Assembly (NCBI GenBank): GCA_964353185.1
Contig: CAYGUV010000002.1
Coordinates: 124,001-188,000 of the forward strand
DNA: 64,000 nt
Direction: 5' to 3'
Source of the DNA: GCA-2708415 sp964353185
Lineage (GTDB): Bacteria; Pseudomonadota; Alphaproteobacteria; Micavibrionales; Micavibrionaceae
Shown piece by piece: positions 29,101 to 37,506 of this stretch. A program made the translations under genes and the position numbers. The notes below the pieces were generated by a model that did not search any database, was not told the origin of the DNA, and worked only from the letters and a program-made list of their open reading frames with translations. Position 1 is the stretch's first letter, and each line of letters starts with the position of its first letter.

Positions 29101-32100
29101 ACATATTCACCGTTATCTTCAATATCAACACGGAAAACAATAACACCATCTTCACGTGTACCAATGTAACTATTTCCTTCAACTGTCACCTCAACTGGCT
29201 TATCACATGATGTGAGATCGCCATTTGATGCTGTAAATTTACCATCAGGATCGATTGTTCCATCTTCCCCTTTAAAGTCAGCAATAATTGTACCATCAAG
29301 GGTTAAGTTACCAGCATCTAGGTTTGTTTCATCAACACCTTCAACTTCTGGCTTAATGATAATTGGTGTTTCATTTGTTGGTTGAACCAAAATACAAATT
29401 TCTGCTTGTGATGTATCGCCATCAAAATCTTCGATTGTATAAGTAAATTCATCTTTAACAGTCTCAATTTCTACCTGACGAACTTCAATTTCCGCCAATA
29501 AGAATGAAGGACCCGCACCTTTTGGACCACCAACAAGATCAATACGTGTGATTTCTGAACCATATCCAGAAACATCTTGTGTAAATAATCCGTTTGTTAC
29601 CAAAGCCGCATCCAATGTGATTGTTTCTGTTACAACAGAACCATCTGCTAGATAAACATTATAAGTAAAATCTTTACCAACATTATTGTCACCAATATCA
29701 GCCAAGGTAAATGTTGCTTCATCGGCAGGCTCATCAAAGCGAAGCTCTAATGTTTCTACAGTATCACGCGTGATGACTTTGTCAGAACGGTTACCAGCGA
29801 TACCGACGCCACTTCCCAAATTCGTTATTGCAACAAATGTCAGGTCTTCACCATTATTTGATGTGATCGTAATACCATTTTGAGAGATTGAGTTTTGAAT
29901 TCCATCAACATCTGTCGATTCTGGCTTAAACGTATTTGTTGAAGTAACAGTCGTTGTGCCATCAATATCATCGTTAGCAGTGTAAGTGTAATCACCGTTA
30001 GATTGAATTTCCAACTTACCGTAGTTACCGTCAATCGTTGTAACGCCTACTTCACTGACTGGGTATGTCGTTCCTTCAAATTCAACATTAAGAACACGGC
30101 CTGCGCCATCTTCACCATATTCATCATTGTTTGTAACATTACCTGTTGCAACATTACTTTCATCAACAGTGAAAACATCATCCGCAGCAACTGGACCATC
30201 ATCAAGGACACGTACCGTCACAGAAGTTTCTGCTGTATCGCCATCTTTATCCGTGGCAACAACACCAAAGTTAAGATCAATTGAATCATTTGGATCCGTT
30301 GAATCTGGGTGATCTAAAACGCCTGTTTGCGTGTAAACATAATCACCATTTTCTTGGATTGCCAAAGTAAAGATTTCTTCAGTTCCCGCAGTACCTGTGT
30401 AAACACCAGCATCCGCATCATAAGTCACAAGAACGGCAATACCACCACTTGTAAGCGCTACAGAACTTGTAAAGCTATCATTTCCTTTGATTGTTCCAGG
30501 ACCATCATTAAAGAAATTTGCTTCAATTGTTCCTGTGTCTGTTAAATTACCCGCATCAAGATTTGTTTCATCAACAATTTCTACTGCCGGCTTAATAATA
30601 ACAGGCGTATCGTTCAATGGGTTTACTTCGAATGAAATTTCCGCTGTATCTTGGTCACCGTCAAAATCCTCAAGAACATATTCAAATGTATCTGTTCCTT
30701 CTGGATTATTGTCATTTGCCTTATAGCTGTATGATCCATCAGACGATAATGTAAGAACACCATATGTCCCATTAATTGTTACTGGTGCACCGCCAACTGG
30801 AACAGCTGTTGTTACGCCATTAAAGATAACTTCAACAACATTATTTGGCTTATCTTCGCCCAACTCATCATTATCTGTCACGTTACCGCTAACGGTCGCG
30901 CTTTCATCTAATGTTGTTGTACCATCATCATATGCAACTGGTGCATCATCATAAACAAGAATGTTGATGTTACCCATTGCTTCGTCACCATCTGCATCAA
31001 CCGCAAGAACGGCAAAATCTAATGTGATTGCATCATTCGGGTCTGTTGCATCTGCATGGTCAAGGTGTGAGAATAACTGGAATGTATATGTCCCATCTTC
31101 ACGAACTTCTAATGTAAAGATAACTTCGTCACCCGCTTTACCAGTATATGTGTTGCCTTCCAATGTTGTTACAACAGGTACATTATTTGATGTTAAGGTA
31201 CCACCAAGCAACGATCCGCCCGCAACCACATTATCTTGTGGAACAACTTGACCACCACCATCAGCACCAAAATCAACGTCTAAATCACCGTTAAAGATCA
31301 TCGGACCAGGTGTAAGATTTGTTTCATCAACAGCCAAGCTTTCATCAACTGCTACTGGCTCACCATCTGGTGTAACTGTGATGTCTAATTTTGCTGTATC
31401 TGTATCACCATCACGGTCCGTTAATGTGTATGTGAAACTATCAACCCCATCTGGGTCGTTTTCGTTTGCAACATAAGTATATGTTCCGTCACTATTAATT
31501 GTTAACTCACCATAATTACCAGTGATTGTCTGGCTGCCATTTGCAGGAATAACAAAATTTGTTCCTTCAAAATTTACATTTGTTACAGTATTCGCAACGT
31601 CTTCACTTAATTCATCATTAGGAACAACGCTTCCTGTAATTGTCTGACCTTCTTCTGCGCCATTAATATCATCATTCGCAACAGGGCCATCATCCGCAAT
31701 ATTAATTGTGATTGTACCTTCGTCTTGCGACCCGTCGTTTGATACGATTTGAACACCAAAGTCGATTGAAATAATATCATCTGCATCATCTGAATCTGGG
31801 TGATCCAAAGGTGCATTTTGTGTGTAAACATATTCCGCCGTGTCTGGGTCAATTGCCAATGTAAAGATGACATCACCATTTGGTGTTGTCCCAACATAGC
31901 TATTTCCATTTTGGTTAATTGTTACTGGCTGACCATTTGAGAATAATGGTGTTGATGGCGCGCTTGCACCATTTGCAGAAATTTCTGATAAGTCTGCGCC
32001 AAATGATGTATCCAAAACATCCTGATAAACCAAAGGACCTAAATCAAAGTTAGTCTCATCAACATCACCTGATGAATCACCAATTGTTGGCACATCATCT

Positions 32101-34262
32101 TTAACCAAAATACGGATAATGTCGTTGGCTGTATCGCCATCACCATCAACGATCTGAATTGGAAAATCTAAATTGATAATATCATTCGGGTTTGTTGTAT
32201 CTGCATGGTCTAACGTACCTACTAATTCAAATGTGTATGAACCATCATCGTTAATCTGCATTGTAAAGATTGTTTCCGTTCCTGCAGTTCCTGTATATGT
32301 CCCTGTTGCATCATCATAGGCAACATCAACTGGCACACCATTTGATGTCAGCGCATTGTTTAAGCGTGATCCACCAGACGCAAAATCGCCCGTTGCACCA
32401 AACGATTGAACGCCATCATAACCACCATCTAAAACGGCATTACCAGTAACGATTACATTACCATCTGTCTCATCGACAACATTTTGATCGCCTTGAATTG
32501 TTGGGCCATCATCTTTAACATTAACGGTAAATGAGCCTTCTTTTGTGTCACCATCAAAATCTGTGATGAATGCGCCAAAGTTAATTGCAATTGAATCATC
32601 AGGGTTCGTTGCATCTGGGTGATCCAATGGGCCAGACATGATGAATTCATATTCACCCGTTGCTGGGTCAATTTCTACTGTAAAAATAACCGCTGTTCCT
32701 GCTGTACCAATATAAGTATTTGTTGCGTCATTATATCCAACTTGGACAGGCACGCCATTTGATGTCAAAGGCACGCTTGATGTAACAGAATCTGTTCCAC
32801 CAAATGTTGCGCCAACATCTTGACCAGCATCGGCAAAGAATTGGCCATTTACTGTGATATTACCAGCTGCATCTGCATTTGTTTCATCAACTGTTTGGTC
32901 AACTTGTGACAATACGATTGGTGCATCATCTAAAACATTAACTTGAACATTTACGTTAACAGCGTCTCCATCACGATCAGTTGCAACAATACCAAAATCT
33001 AAGCAGATTGGCTCATTATCGTTTGCTGTATCACCATGGTCAAATGGCGCTACTTGCGTGTAAGTATACTCACCAGTTTCAACATCTAAAACAAATGTAA
33101 AAACTGTGTTGCCACCTGCTGTACCGATATACCCATCGGCTGTTGGCGTAACCTCAACTTTTACACCACCAGATGTTAGCTCAACACCTGCAACATCACA
33201 TGTTGCAGCAAAATTACCATTTGGCCCTAAACTACCGACACCATCAGATCCAAAATTAACATTAACGTCACCAGATGCCACCAATGGACCACTAGCAAGA
33301 TTTGTTTCATCTAATGTTAAGGCATCTGGGCGCATACCTGGACGACCATTTGGCGCTGTTTGCTCTTCTAAGAATAATTCTTGATCAAACTGTGGCGCGT
33401 TATAACGCAATGCTGTTGGCCCTAATGGTCCAATTGCATCGGGCGCTTCAAATGTTATATCAACAGCTTCACTGTTAAAACGGTTTCCGCCTGATGCGAC
33501 TGCTCCATTTTCACCAGCAGCAGTTTCAATTTGGTTCAACTGGGCTGCTAAAGCATCTTCGCCAGCGGCCGCTTCAATTTCATTTAATCGCTGCGCAACT
33601 GAATCTGACTCTGGTTCAGCTTTTGGCTTTACAAGCGCAACTGTTTCTTCACCTTCTGTTTCGCCTTCAACAATGTCATCGACATCTGTTACTTCCGTCA
33701 AAACATTTTCTTCAACTACAGCAGCGTCAGCAACTGTTAATTCTTCAGGAAGTTGCCCCGCAACGACTTGATCATAATTGTTAATCACAACTTGTGAGCC
33801 ATCTGCGAAAGTCAAAATCATTTGACCATCTTTTGTCTCAACCAATGCAGCATTTTTTGGATCAAAATCACAAACGTAATTCACACCTTCTTCGATGTTC
33901 ATTTCTTGTGTTGTGTTTGCATCTGGCTTTGAAATCGTTTGCGTAGAAGCATCACCCGCAGCTGTTTCAACATTATTCAACGCAACAGGATTTAACGGAG
34001 CACTCGTTAAAATTGTGGCATCTACCAATGTTCCATCACTTAAGTATAAAAGATTTCCACCTTCAGTGAAGCTATCAAAATTTGTAATATTGACCTGACC
34101 GCCATCTTCGAATGAAATAATCAATTCGCCTTGTGGTCCAATTGCTAAACCTTCAATATCGGCAACGTCGTAATTTAAGCGCGCTGAAGAATCATTTGGA
34201 ATCTCATGATTTAAAACTGATTCATTATCTGGTTGTGTTAAAATTACTGTGTTACTTGTCAT
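26166..34262 (-). CDS. giant type I-secreted repeat adhesin (T1SS-143/VCBS repeats, RTX C-terminus)
   Basis: A 2698-residue, acidic, cysteine-poor secreted protein; start ATG 34262 is set by CAGGAG 8 bases upstream. In order: two BapA-prefix-like modules (about 33-80 and 125-170, each with a DG(S/G)QVxIxN(F/Y)D motif); an Ala/Glu-rich linker with three xAAG motifs; then about ten DETN-type T1SS-143/DUF5801-like repeats (each ending DGDGDT...DDGP). VCBS/cadherin-like modules alternate with them, and two of these contain a nested domain of about 150 residues. The C-terminus has RTX nonapeptides (GTDGDDFIYGGAGDDILRGG, about 26430-26545) and a VCA0849-type secretion target ending in SSIIV. Probable role is attachment or biofilm formation, exported by the adjacent secretion genes. 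Confidence 0.93.
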   Translation of the reverse strand: MTSNTVILTQPDNESVLNHEIPNDSSARLNYDVADIEGLAIGPQGELIISFEDGGQVNITNFDSFTEGGNLLYLSDGTLVDATILTSAPLNPVALNNVETAAGDASTQTISKPDANTTQEMNIEEGVNYVCDFDPKNAALVETKDGQMILTFADGSQVVINNYDQVVAGQLPEELTVADAAVVEENVLTEVTDVDDIVEGETEGEETVALVKPKAEPESDSVAQRLNEIEAAAGEDALAAQLNQIETAAGENGAVASGGNRFNSEAVDITFEAPDAIGPLGPTALRYNAPQFDQELFLEEQTAPNGRPGMRPDALTLDETNLASGPLVASGDVNVNFGSDGVGSLGPNGNFAATCDVAGVELTSGGVKVEVTPTADGYIGTAGGNTVFTFVLDVETGEYTYTQVAPFDHGDTANDNEPICLDFGIVATDRDGDAVNVNVQVNVLDDAPIVLSQVDQTVDETNADAAGNITVNGQFFADAGQDVGATFGGTDSVTSSVPLTSNGVPVQVGYNDATNTYIGTAGTAVIFTVEIDPATGEYEFIMSGPLDHPDATNPDDSIAINFGAFITDFDGDTKEGSFTVNVKDDGPTIQGDQNVVDETDGNVIVTGNAVLDGGYDGVQSFGATGDFASGGSRLNNALTSNGVPVDVAYDDATGTYTGTAGTETIFTMQINDDGSYTFELVGTLDHADTTNPNDIINLDFPIQIVDGDGDTANDIIRILVKDDVPTIGDSSGDVDETNFDLGPLVYQDVLDTSFGADLSEISANGASAPSTPLFSNGQPVTINQNGNSYVGTTPNGDVIFTLAIDPDTAEYVYTQNAPLDHPDSDDADDIISIDFGVQIVSNDGSQDEGTITINIADDGPVANDDINGAEEGQTITGSVVPNDELSEDVANTVTNVNFEGTNFVIPANGSQTITGNYGELTINSDGTYTYVANENDPDGVDSFTYTLTDRDGDTDTAKLDITVTPDGEPVAVDESLAVDETNLTPGPMIFNGDLDVDFGADGGGQVVPQDNVVAGGSLLGGTLTSNNVPVVTTLEGNTYTGKAGDEVIFTLEVREDGTYTFQLFSHLDHADATDPNDAITLDFAVLAVDADGDEAMGNINILVYDDAPVAYDDGTTTLDESATVSGNVTDNDELGEDKPNNVVEVIFNGVTTAVPVGGAPVTINGTYGVLTLSSDGSYSYKANDNNPEGTDTFEYVLEDFDGDQDTAEISFEVNPLNDTPVIIKPAVEIVDETNLDAGNLTDTGTIEANFFNDGPGTIKGNDSFTSSVALTSGGIAVLVTYDADAGVYTGTAGTEEIFTLAIQENGDYVYTQTGVLDHPDSTDPNDSIDLNFGVVATDKDGDTAETSVTVRVLDDGPVAADDVFTVDESNVATGNVTNNDEYGEDGAGRVLNVEFEGTTYPVSEVGVTTIDGNYGKLEIQSNGDYTYTANDDIDGTTTVTSTNTFKPESTDVDGIQNSISQNGITITSNNGEDLTFVAITNLGSGVGIAGNRSDKVITRDTVETLELRFDEPADEATFTLADIGDNNVGKDFTYNVYLADGSVVTETITLDAALVTNGLFTQDVSGYGSEITRIDLVGGPKGAGPSFLLAEIEVRQVEIETVKDEFTYTIEDFDGDTSQAEICILVQPTNETPIIIKPEVEGVDETNLDAGNLTLDGTIIADFKGEDGTIDPDGKFTASNGDLTSCDKPVEVTVEGNSYIGTREDGVIVFRVDIEDNGEYVFTQFEAIDHPDATDPNDFVTLNFGVTATDENGDTASTTLSVNVYDDGPQISEKKRPIDETDADANGELSYTHTLNFDFGEDGAGAITTTDTFQTKYQVGGSDQQLKAGGEDVTVTSTDNSYTGTTASGAIVFTLVIDPTSGQYTYTQVQPIDHPDDTNPDDVIWLKFGVQITDKDGDTDTAMIVVDLHDDGPRASDDTDSVDEGDTTSGTVITNDEYGFDGAGSVIKVTFGGVEYDVAETGTTTINGTYGVLKIASNGDYTYKANDGVSNETVQDVFGYTIEDFDGDTATATLTINVALENDTPIIVKPANEVVDETNLDAGNLTDTGKIEANFFNDGPGTIKGNDTFTSSVALTSGGVAVVVTYDTTAGVYTGKAGTETIFTLAIQEDGDYLYTQTGVLDHPNTNNPNDAINLNFGVVATDKDGDTASTTLTVKVLDDGPVIHDKAKPIDESDADANGEISYTHKLNFDFGEDGAGSIMTTDTFQAKYQVGGQDQQLKSGGDNVIVTSTNNTYTGALASGAIVFTLSIDPASGEYTYTQFQAIDHPDATDADDVIWLKFGVKITDADGDTGTAMIIVDLHDDGPKAHDDTRITDGDVLVGNVTENDDYGFDGAGCVSKIKFDGKTFVVAEQGTTTINGDYGVLKINSNGDYTYTPNGTAAGTTVAFAITSADVVGIQSSISESGIIISSNNGEDLTWVNTADGSGVGILGNRSDKVISRDSIETLEVRFDESVDSASFTITEIGANNVDKDFTYKVYLENGDVVTETVNLSSGQVTNGAFTQDVSGYGSEITRIDLVGGPQFKGPSFLLSEVSGQTDGEVGSDTFCYVIKDADGDTSQASLVINGTSHNYIQGDDGHNTLYGTDGDDFIYGGAGDDILRGGLGKDTFLFNAINEGLDTIKDFNTVEDTLDLSNVLTGFEAGEDINDFLFAVQENGDTTLFVDANGGGALDDATALVTLENDIVSIDDLVARSSIIV
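26661..27095 (-). repeat. nested beta-domain, C-terminal copy, inserted in a VCBS-like module
   Basis: About 145 residues running from SADVVGIQSSISESG to FKGPSFLLSEVSG interrupt a VCBS-like module between its NSNGDYTYTPN strand and the closing DTFCYVIKDADGDTSQ strand. It closely matches the copy near 29.5-29.9 kb, for example in NRSDKVI(S/T)RD and TQDVSGYGSEITRIDLVGG. Confidence 0.75.
27320..27750 (-). repeat. T1SS-143-type repeat nearly identical to the repeat at about 28495-28932
   Basis: The two units (here beginning DESDADANGEISYTHKLNFD, the other DETDADANGELSYTHTLNFD) share almost all residues, including FDFGEDGAG, YQVGG(Q/S)DQQLK and DVIWLKFGV. This points to a recent duplication about 1.2 kb apart. 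Confidence 0.75.
27770..28155 (-). repeat. T1SS-143-type repeat nearly identical to the repeat at about 30180-30575
   Basis: Both units start DETNLDAGNLTDTG and share IEANFFNDGPGTIKGND, FTSSVALTSGG and YTQTGVLDHP. The spacing of about 2.4 kb fits a block duplication. Confidence 0.75.
29479..29930 (-). repeat. nested beta-domain, N-terminal copy, inserted in a VCBS-like module
   Basis: Second copy of the inserted domain, from STDVDGIQNSISQNG to GAGPSFLLAEIEV. Again it splits a VCBS-like module between the NGDYTYTAND strand and the closing DEFTYTIEDFDGDTSQ strand. Copies are about 2.8 kb apart. Confidence 0.75.
33510..33587 (-). other. tandem xAAG motifs in adhesin linker (candidate LapG-type cleavage sites)
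   Basis: This DNA encodes LNEIEAAAGE and LNQIETAAGE (residues 226-235 and 242-251) 16 residues apart. A third related unit, LNNVETAAGD, lies at residues 95-104 (33951-33980). LapG proteases cut LapA-type adhesins between the two Ala of a TAAG-like motif near the N-terminus. The assignment is inferred from motif and position only. Confidence 0.4.
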
Positions 34263-34307
34263 TGGATGTGCTCCTGTAATTAAAGTCCAATTAATTTATA
34301 AAGTGCT

Positions 34308-34323
34308 CTCTATTTATATAGAG
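34308..34323. promoter_or_regulatory. short inverted repeat in the adhesin mRNA leader
   Basis: CTCTAT-TTAT-ATAGAG forms a perfect 6-bp hairpin about 45 bases before the adhesin ATG, outside the ribosome binding site. It could stabilise the leader or act as a small operator. Confidence 0.3.
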
Positions 34324-34384
34324 GCCGTATTCTGTTTCAATTCCCACCTGAGTTACATACTCTTTTTTGTCACGAAACGCCATA

Positions 34385-34413
34385 GTATTAACAAAAAATT
34401 AATAATATGTCAA
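34385..34413 (-). promoter_or_regulatory. candidate sigma-70-type promoter of the adhesin gene
   Basis: On the minus strand a perfect TTGACA (34408-34413) is followed by a 17-base spacer and TAATAC (34385-34390), a weaker -10. This would give a leader of about 115 bases ahead of the well-spaced CAGGAG and ATG 34262. Confidence 0.45.
34388..34402. promoter_or_regulatory. CtrA-type box TTAA-N7-TTAA
   Basis: TTAA (34388-34391), seven bases, TTAA (34399-34402) exactly matches the CtrA half-site arrangement. It lies mostly in the spacer of the candidate adhesin promoter, overlapping the upstream edge of the -10. The gap is very AT-rich, so chance is possible, but the position within the promoter is notable. 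Confidence 0.35.
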
Positions 34414-34667
34414 CAATTATGTTAAATTATTTTTACGTAAGTATGGAAAAAACTACCAGAATTCATGCCCCTTCGCAAATACAATCTAAACAATACAAAA
34501 AGCTTCTTACTAAAACGTTAAAACTGTAAAATAACTCATCTATTATGGTAACAATAGTAACAAATATTTCCCTTTAAAAACAATTTGTTGCCCAGAAATG
34601 TTTATACGTATGTATTTACGGCCTTTCATAAAGAAATATATTTATTGAAAAGAAACGTAAAAAACAT

Positions 34668-34699
34668 AAAAAAAGCCCCGATTTTTCATCGGGGCTTCT
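34668..34699 (-). terminator. rho-independent terminator of serA
   Basis: On the minus strand the stem AAGCCCCGAT / ATCGGGGCTT with a 4-5-base loop is followed by seven T, about 75 bases beyond the serA stop. Confidence 0.85.
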
Positions 34700-34774
34700 T
34701 ATATATAGTCTTAATGTAGTTGCAAAATCATGCATTTATTAAGATTAAGGGGTAAAATTTCGCTATTCATTAGC

Positions 34775-36358
34775 TTAAAAATTAAGCGTTTTGGCCATTT
34801 TTACCTGTGGAATGTCACGAATTTTGGCCATCACATCCGCTGGCAACTCCCCATCGAGGGATACCAGACAAATTGCAGAATCCCCTGCTGGGGTTCTTCC
34901 AAGGTGGAAGTTCGCAATATTTTGGCCTGCATCACCCAAAATGCTTCCGACCTGCCCAACCAAGCCTGGCTTATCATCATTGCGGATAAACAACATATGT
35001 GGGCTAAGGCCTGCTTCGATACGCACGCCTTCAATATCAACGATACGCGGCTCCTTACCGGTGAATAACGTCCCTGACACGGTGCGTGCGCGCGCTTCGG
35101 TCTCCACCTTCACTGTGATAACACTGCGCCAGCTTTCCGAAGATCCTTTTTTGGTTTCTGAAAATGTAATACCGCGTGCATCCGCTATGCTCATGGCATT
35201 CACCATATTGACAGTATCAAGCTGCGTTTTTAATAATGTCGCCAACAACATACTCGTCAATGGTTTGGTATTAATCTCCGCGACTGTTCCTTCAAATTCA
35301 ATAGAGACAGATTTAATGGCATTGTCTGTAATTTGACCTGCAAATCCACCCAACTGTTCTGCCAATTTCATATAAGGCTTTAAACGGGGGGCATCTTCTG
35401 CTGAGATTGACGGCATATTTAATGCATTGGTAATCGCACCATTCACCAAATAATCTGCCATTTGTTCCGCAACTTGGATTGCGACATTTACCTGCGCCTC
35501 CGTCGTAGCCGCGCCTAAATGCGGGGTGCAGACTACATTCTCATGTCCAAATAATGCATTTTCTTTGGCTGGTTCAACTTCAAAAACATCCAACGCCGCG
35601 CCAGCAACTTTTCCTGAATTTAATGCTTCTAATAAATCCGACTCAACAACAATACCACCACGCGCGCAATTTATGATCCGCACACCGTCTTTCATAGTTT
35701 CAATAGATTTCTTATTAATAAGACCAGCGGTCTTTTCATTTTTTGGTACATGAATGGTGATGAAGTCTGCACGCTTTAATAAATCTTCAAGCTCAACTTT
35801 CTCAACACCCAAGTCAACGGCACGTTCTTCGGTTAGAAATGGGTCAAATGCAATAACATTCATTTTAAGGCCAACGGCACGATCGGCAACAATACCGCCA
35901 ATATTACCACATCCAATAACACCCAAGGTCTTATTATACAGCTCCGCGCCCATAAATTTCTTCTTTTCCCACTTACCCGCATGCGTTGACTCATTGGCCT
36001 GAGGGATTTGACGCGCCATGGCAAACATCATCGCAATCGCATGTTCGGCCGTCGTGATCGAATTACCAAAGGGGGTATTCATCACAATCACACCACTATT
36101 CGTGGCGGCTTTGACGTCAATATTATCAACGCCAATACCCGCGCGACCAATCACCTTAAGGTTTTTGGCTGCTTCCAATATTTCTGGGGTTACGGTGGTT
36201 GATGATCGCATTGCCAAACCATGATAGTTTGGAATTTCTGCAATTAATTCTTCTGGGGTCATCCCAAATTTTTCAGTAACGTCGCATCCTTTTTTTGTAA
36301 AAATTTCTGCGGCAAGGGGGTGCATCTTATCTGAGATAAGAACTTTAGGTTTACTCAT
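34775..36358 (-). CDS. serA: D-3-phosphoglycerate dehydrogenase
   Basis: First enzyme of serine biosynthesis: oxidises 3-phosphoglycerate to phosphohydroxypyruvate with NAD. The 527-residue length marks the long form. It has a substrate domain, a Rossmann domain with GVIGCGNIGGIVADRAV (about 145-161), the catalytic CARGGIVVE / VFEVEP / TPHLGAATTEAQ series, the intervening ASB domain, and a C-terminal ACT domain (MLFIRNDDKPGLVGQVGSILGDAGQNIANFHLGR) that usually senses serine. ATG 36358 has AGGAG seven bases upstream. Its pathway partners serC and serB lie 3-7 kb away. A strong terminator follows. Confidence 0.97.
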   Translation of the reverse strand: MSKPKVLISDKMHPLAAEIFTKKGCDVTEKFGMTPEELIAEIPNYHGLAMRSSTTVTPEILEAAKNLKVIGRAGIGVDNIDVKAATNSGVIVMNTPFGNSITTAEHAIAMMFAMARQIPQANESTHAGKWEKKKFMGAELYNKTLGVIGCGNIGGIVADRAVGLKMNVIAFDPFLTEERAVDLGVEKVELEDLLKRADFITIHVPKNEKTAGLINKKSIETMKDGVRIINCARGGIVVESDLLEALNSGKVAGAALDVFEVEPAKENALFGHENVVCTPHLGAATTEAQVNVAIQVAEQMADYLVNGAITNALNMPSISAEDAPRLKPYMKLAEQLGGFAGQITDNAIKSVSIEFEGTVAEINTKPLTSMLLATLLKTQLDTVNMVNAMSIADARGITFSETKKGSSESWRSVITVKVETEARARTVSGTLFTGKEPRIVDIEGVRIEAGLSPHMLFIRNDDKPGLVGQVGSILGDAGQNIANFHLGRTPAGDSAICLVSLDGELPADVMAKIRDIPQVKMAKTLNF

Positions 36359-36490
36359 TTTTTTCTCCTAGTTTTGTCTTGTTTAGGGTAACAGGCCTCC
36401 TTCATATCACGCCCCTACAACAAATCAAGAAACTTATGATAGACTTCATGCGTTATTACAAAAATAATTGTCAAAAGGATAAAAAATCAC

Positions 36491-37498
36491 ATGGAAGAAG
36501 ACGTAAATATAACAGACGGCATAAGTCTGGCGTGGGATACCGTCAATCAATGGGTTGAAGGATTTTATAAAATGCTACCCAATCTTGCCGCCGGCTTCGT
36601 GATTCTAAGTGCTTTTCTTATCATCGCCGTTTTGGCACGTCTTTCCACGCGGGCTTATTTCGCCCGACGTGACCGTATTGATTTAGGGCACATTCTCTCA
36701 ACACTTGGTTTTTGGTTCTTTACACTCTTGGGGGTCGGAATTGCCCTGACCGTGATTATGCCATCGCTTGAGCCTGGCAATTTGGTTGCCTCATTTGGCG
36801 TTGGCTCTATCGCCCTTGGTTTTGTATTTAAAGAGATTTTTCAAAACTGGTTCGCAGGGCTTCTTATTTTGCTGCGCCTTCCCTTTCGCCGTGGCGATCA
36901 AATAACTGTTGGCGACGCGTCAGGTACTGTTATGCGCATTGATCCTAGGGCAACCATTTTACGGACCTTTGATAATGACGATATTGTTGTACCCAATTAC
37001 ACAATTTACCAAACCAATGTCCGCATTCACACCTCGCAAAAAACCTCTCGGGTTGAGATTAACTTAACCGTTGGGTACAATTATGATATTCGCATGATTA
37101 CCAAAATCATTGAAAATTCCCTCGCGCAAGTTGAAGAAATTCTAACAGACCCTCAACCACAAGTCCTTTGTTGGGAATTAGGATCCACCTCACTAGGGAT
37201 TAAAGCCCGTTGGTGGGTTGATTCTGGCCGCTCAGAAATTAACATCTCTCGCGCCCGCGCTGTTCAGGCCATTAAAGAAGCTTTTGATGCAAACAATATT
37301 GACCCAACCGACCCACAACTTATCTATTATCATGAAGCCAAAGATGGTGATAATGTTTTGGGGGAAGCCAATAATAAAGAACCAAAAGAAATTAAGCACG
37401 GCCCTAAACCACCCGAATTTAAAACCTGCGCCAATGATCCAGAGCGCGAATCTATTAAAACAGATGATATGAATGACACCTTACTCGGTGAAAAATAG
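36491..37498 (+). CDS. small-conductance mechanosensitive channel (MscS family)
   Basis: A 335-residue inner-membrane channel that opens under hypo-osmotic membrane tension. Three hydrophobic helices are visible (FVILSAFLIIAVLARLSTRAYFA, GFWFFTLLGVGIALTVIMPSLEPG, and the pore helix NLVASFGVGSIALGFVFKEIFQNWFAGLLILL). The MscS beta domain follows with RRGDQITVGDASGTVMRIDPRATILRTFDNDDIVVPN, then the cytoplasmic alpha-beta cage and a charged tail of about 60 residues. ATG 36491 has an AAAGGA site 12 bases upstream. It is divergent from serA, and an orphan DNA methyltransferase begins eight bases after its stop. Confidence 0.93.
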   Translation: MEEDVNITDGISLAWDTVNQWVEGFYKMLPNLAAGFVILSAFLIIAVLARLSTRAYFARRDRIDLGHILSTLGFWFFTLLGVGIALTVIMPSLEPGNLVASFGVGSIALGFVFKEIFQNWFAGLLILLRLPFRRGDQITVGDASGTVMRIDPRATILRTFDNDDIVVPNYTIYQTNVRIHTSQKTSRVEINLTVGYNYDIRMITKIIENSLAQVEEILTDPQPQVLCWELGSTSLGIKARWWVDSGRSEINISRARAVQAIKEAFDANNIDPTDPQLIYYHEAKDGDNVLGEANNKEPKEIKHGPKPPEFKTCANDPERESIKTDDMNDTLLGEK

Positions 37499-37506
37499 GG
37501 GATCTA

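Larger units (their letters stand above)
34263..34774. other. 512-base intergenic region between adhesin and serA
   Basis: No open frame of convincing coding character was seen. From the adhesin side it holds the ribosome binding site, a small hairpin, the candidate promoter with a CtrA-type box, then about 230 AT-rich bases with two direct GTAACA copies 9 bases apart (34548 and 34557). The serA terminator lies at the far end. Confidence 0.6.

Noticed and set aside
26833..34098. Many open frames on the plus strand opposite the adhesin
   Set aside because: They have no ribosome binding sites, recur with each repeat unit and give low-complexity products; they are shadows of the real frame.
26166..34262. 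Regular repeat pattern that could suggest a CRISPR array
   Set aside because: The period is several hundred bases, varies in sequence and keeps one long reading frame; it is protein-repeat structure.
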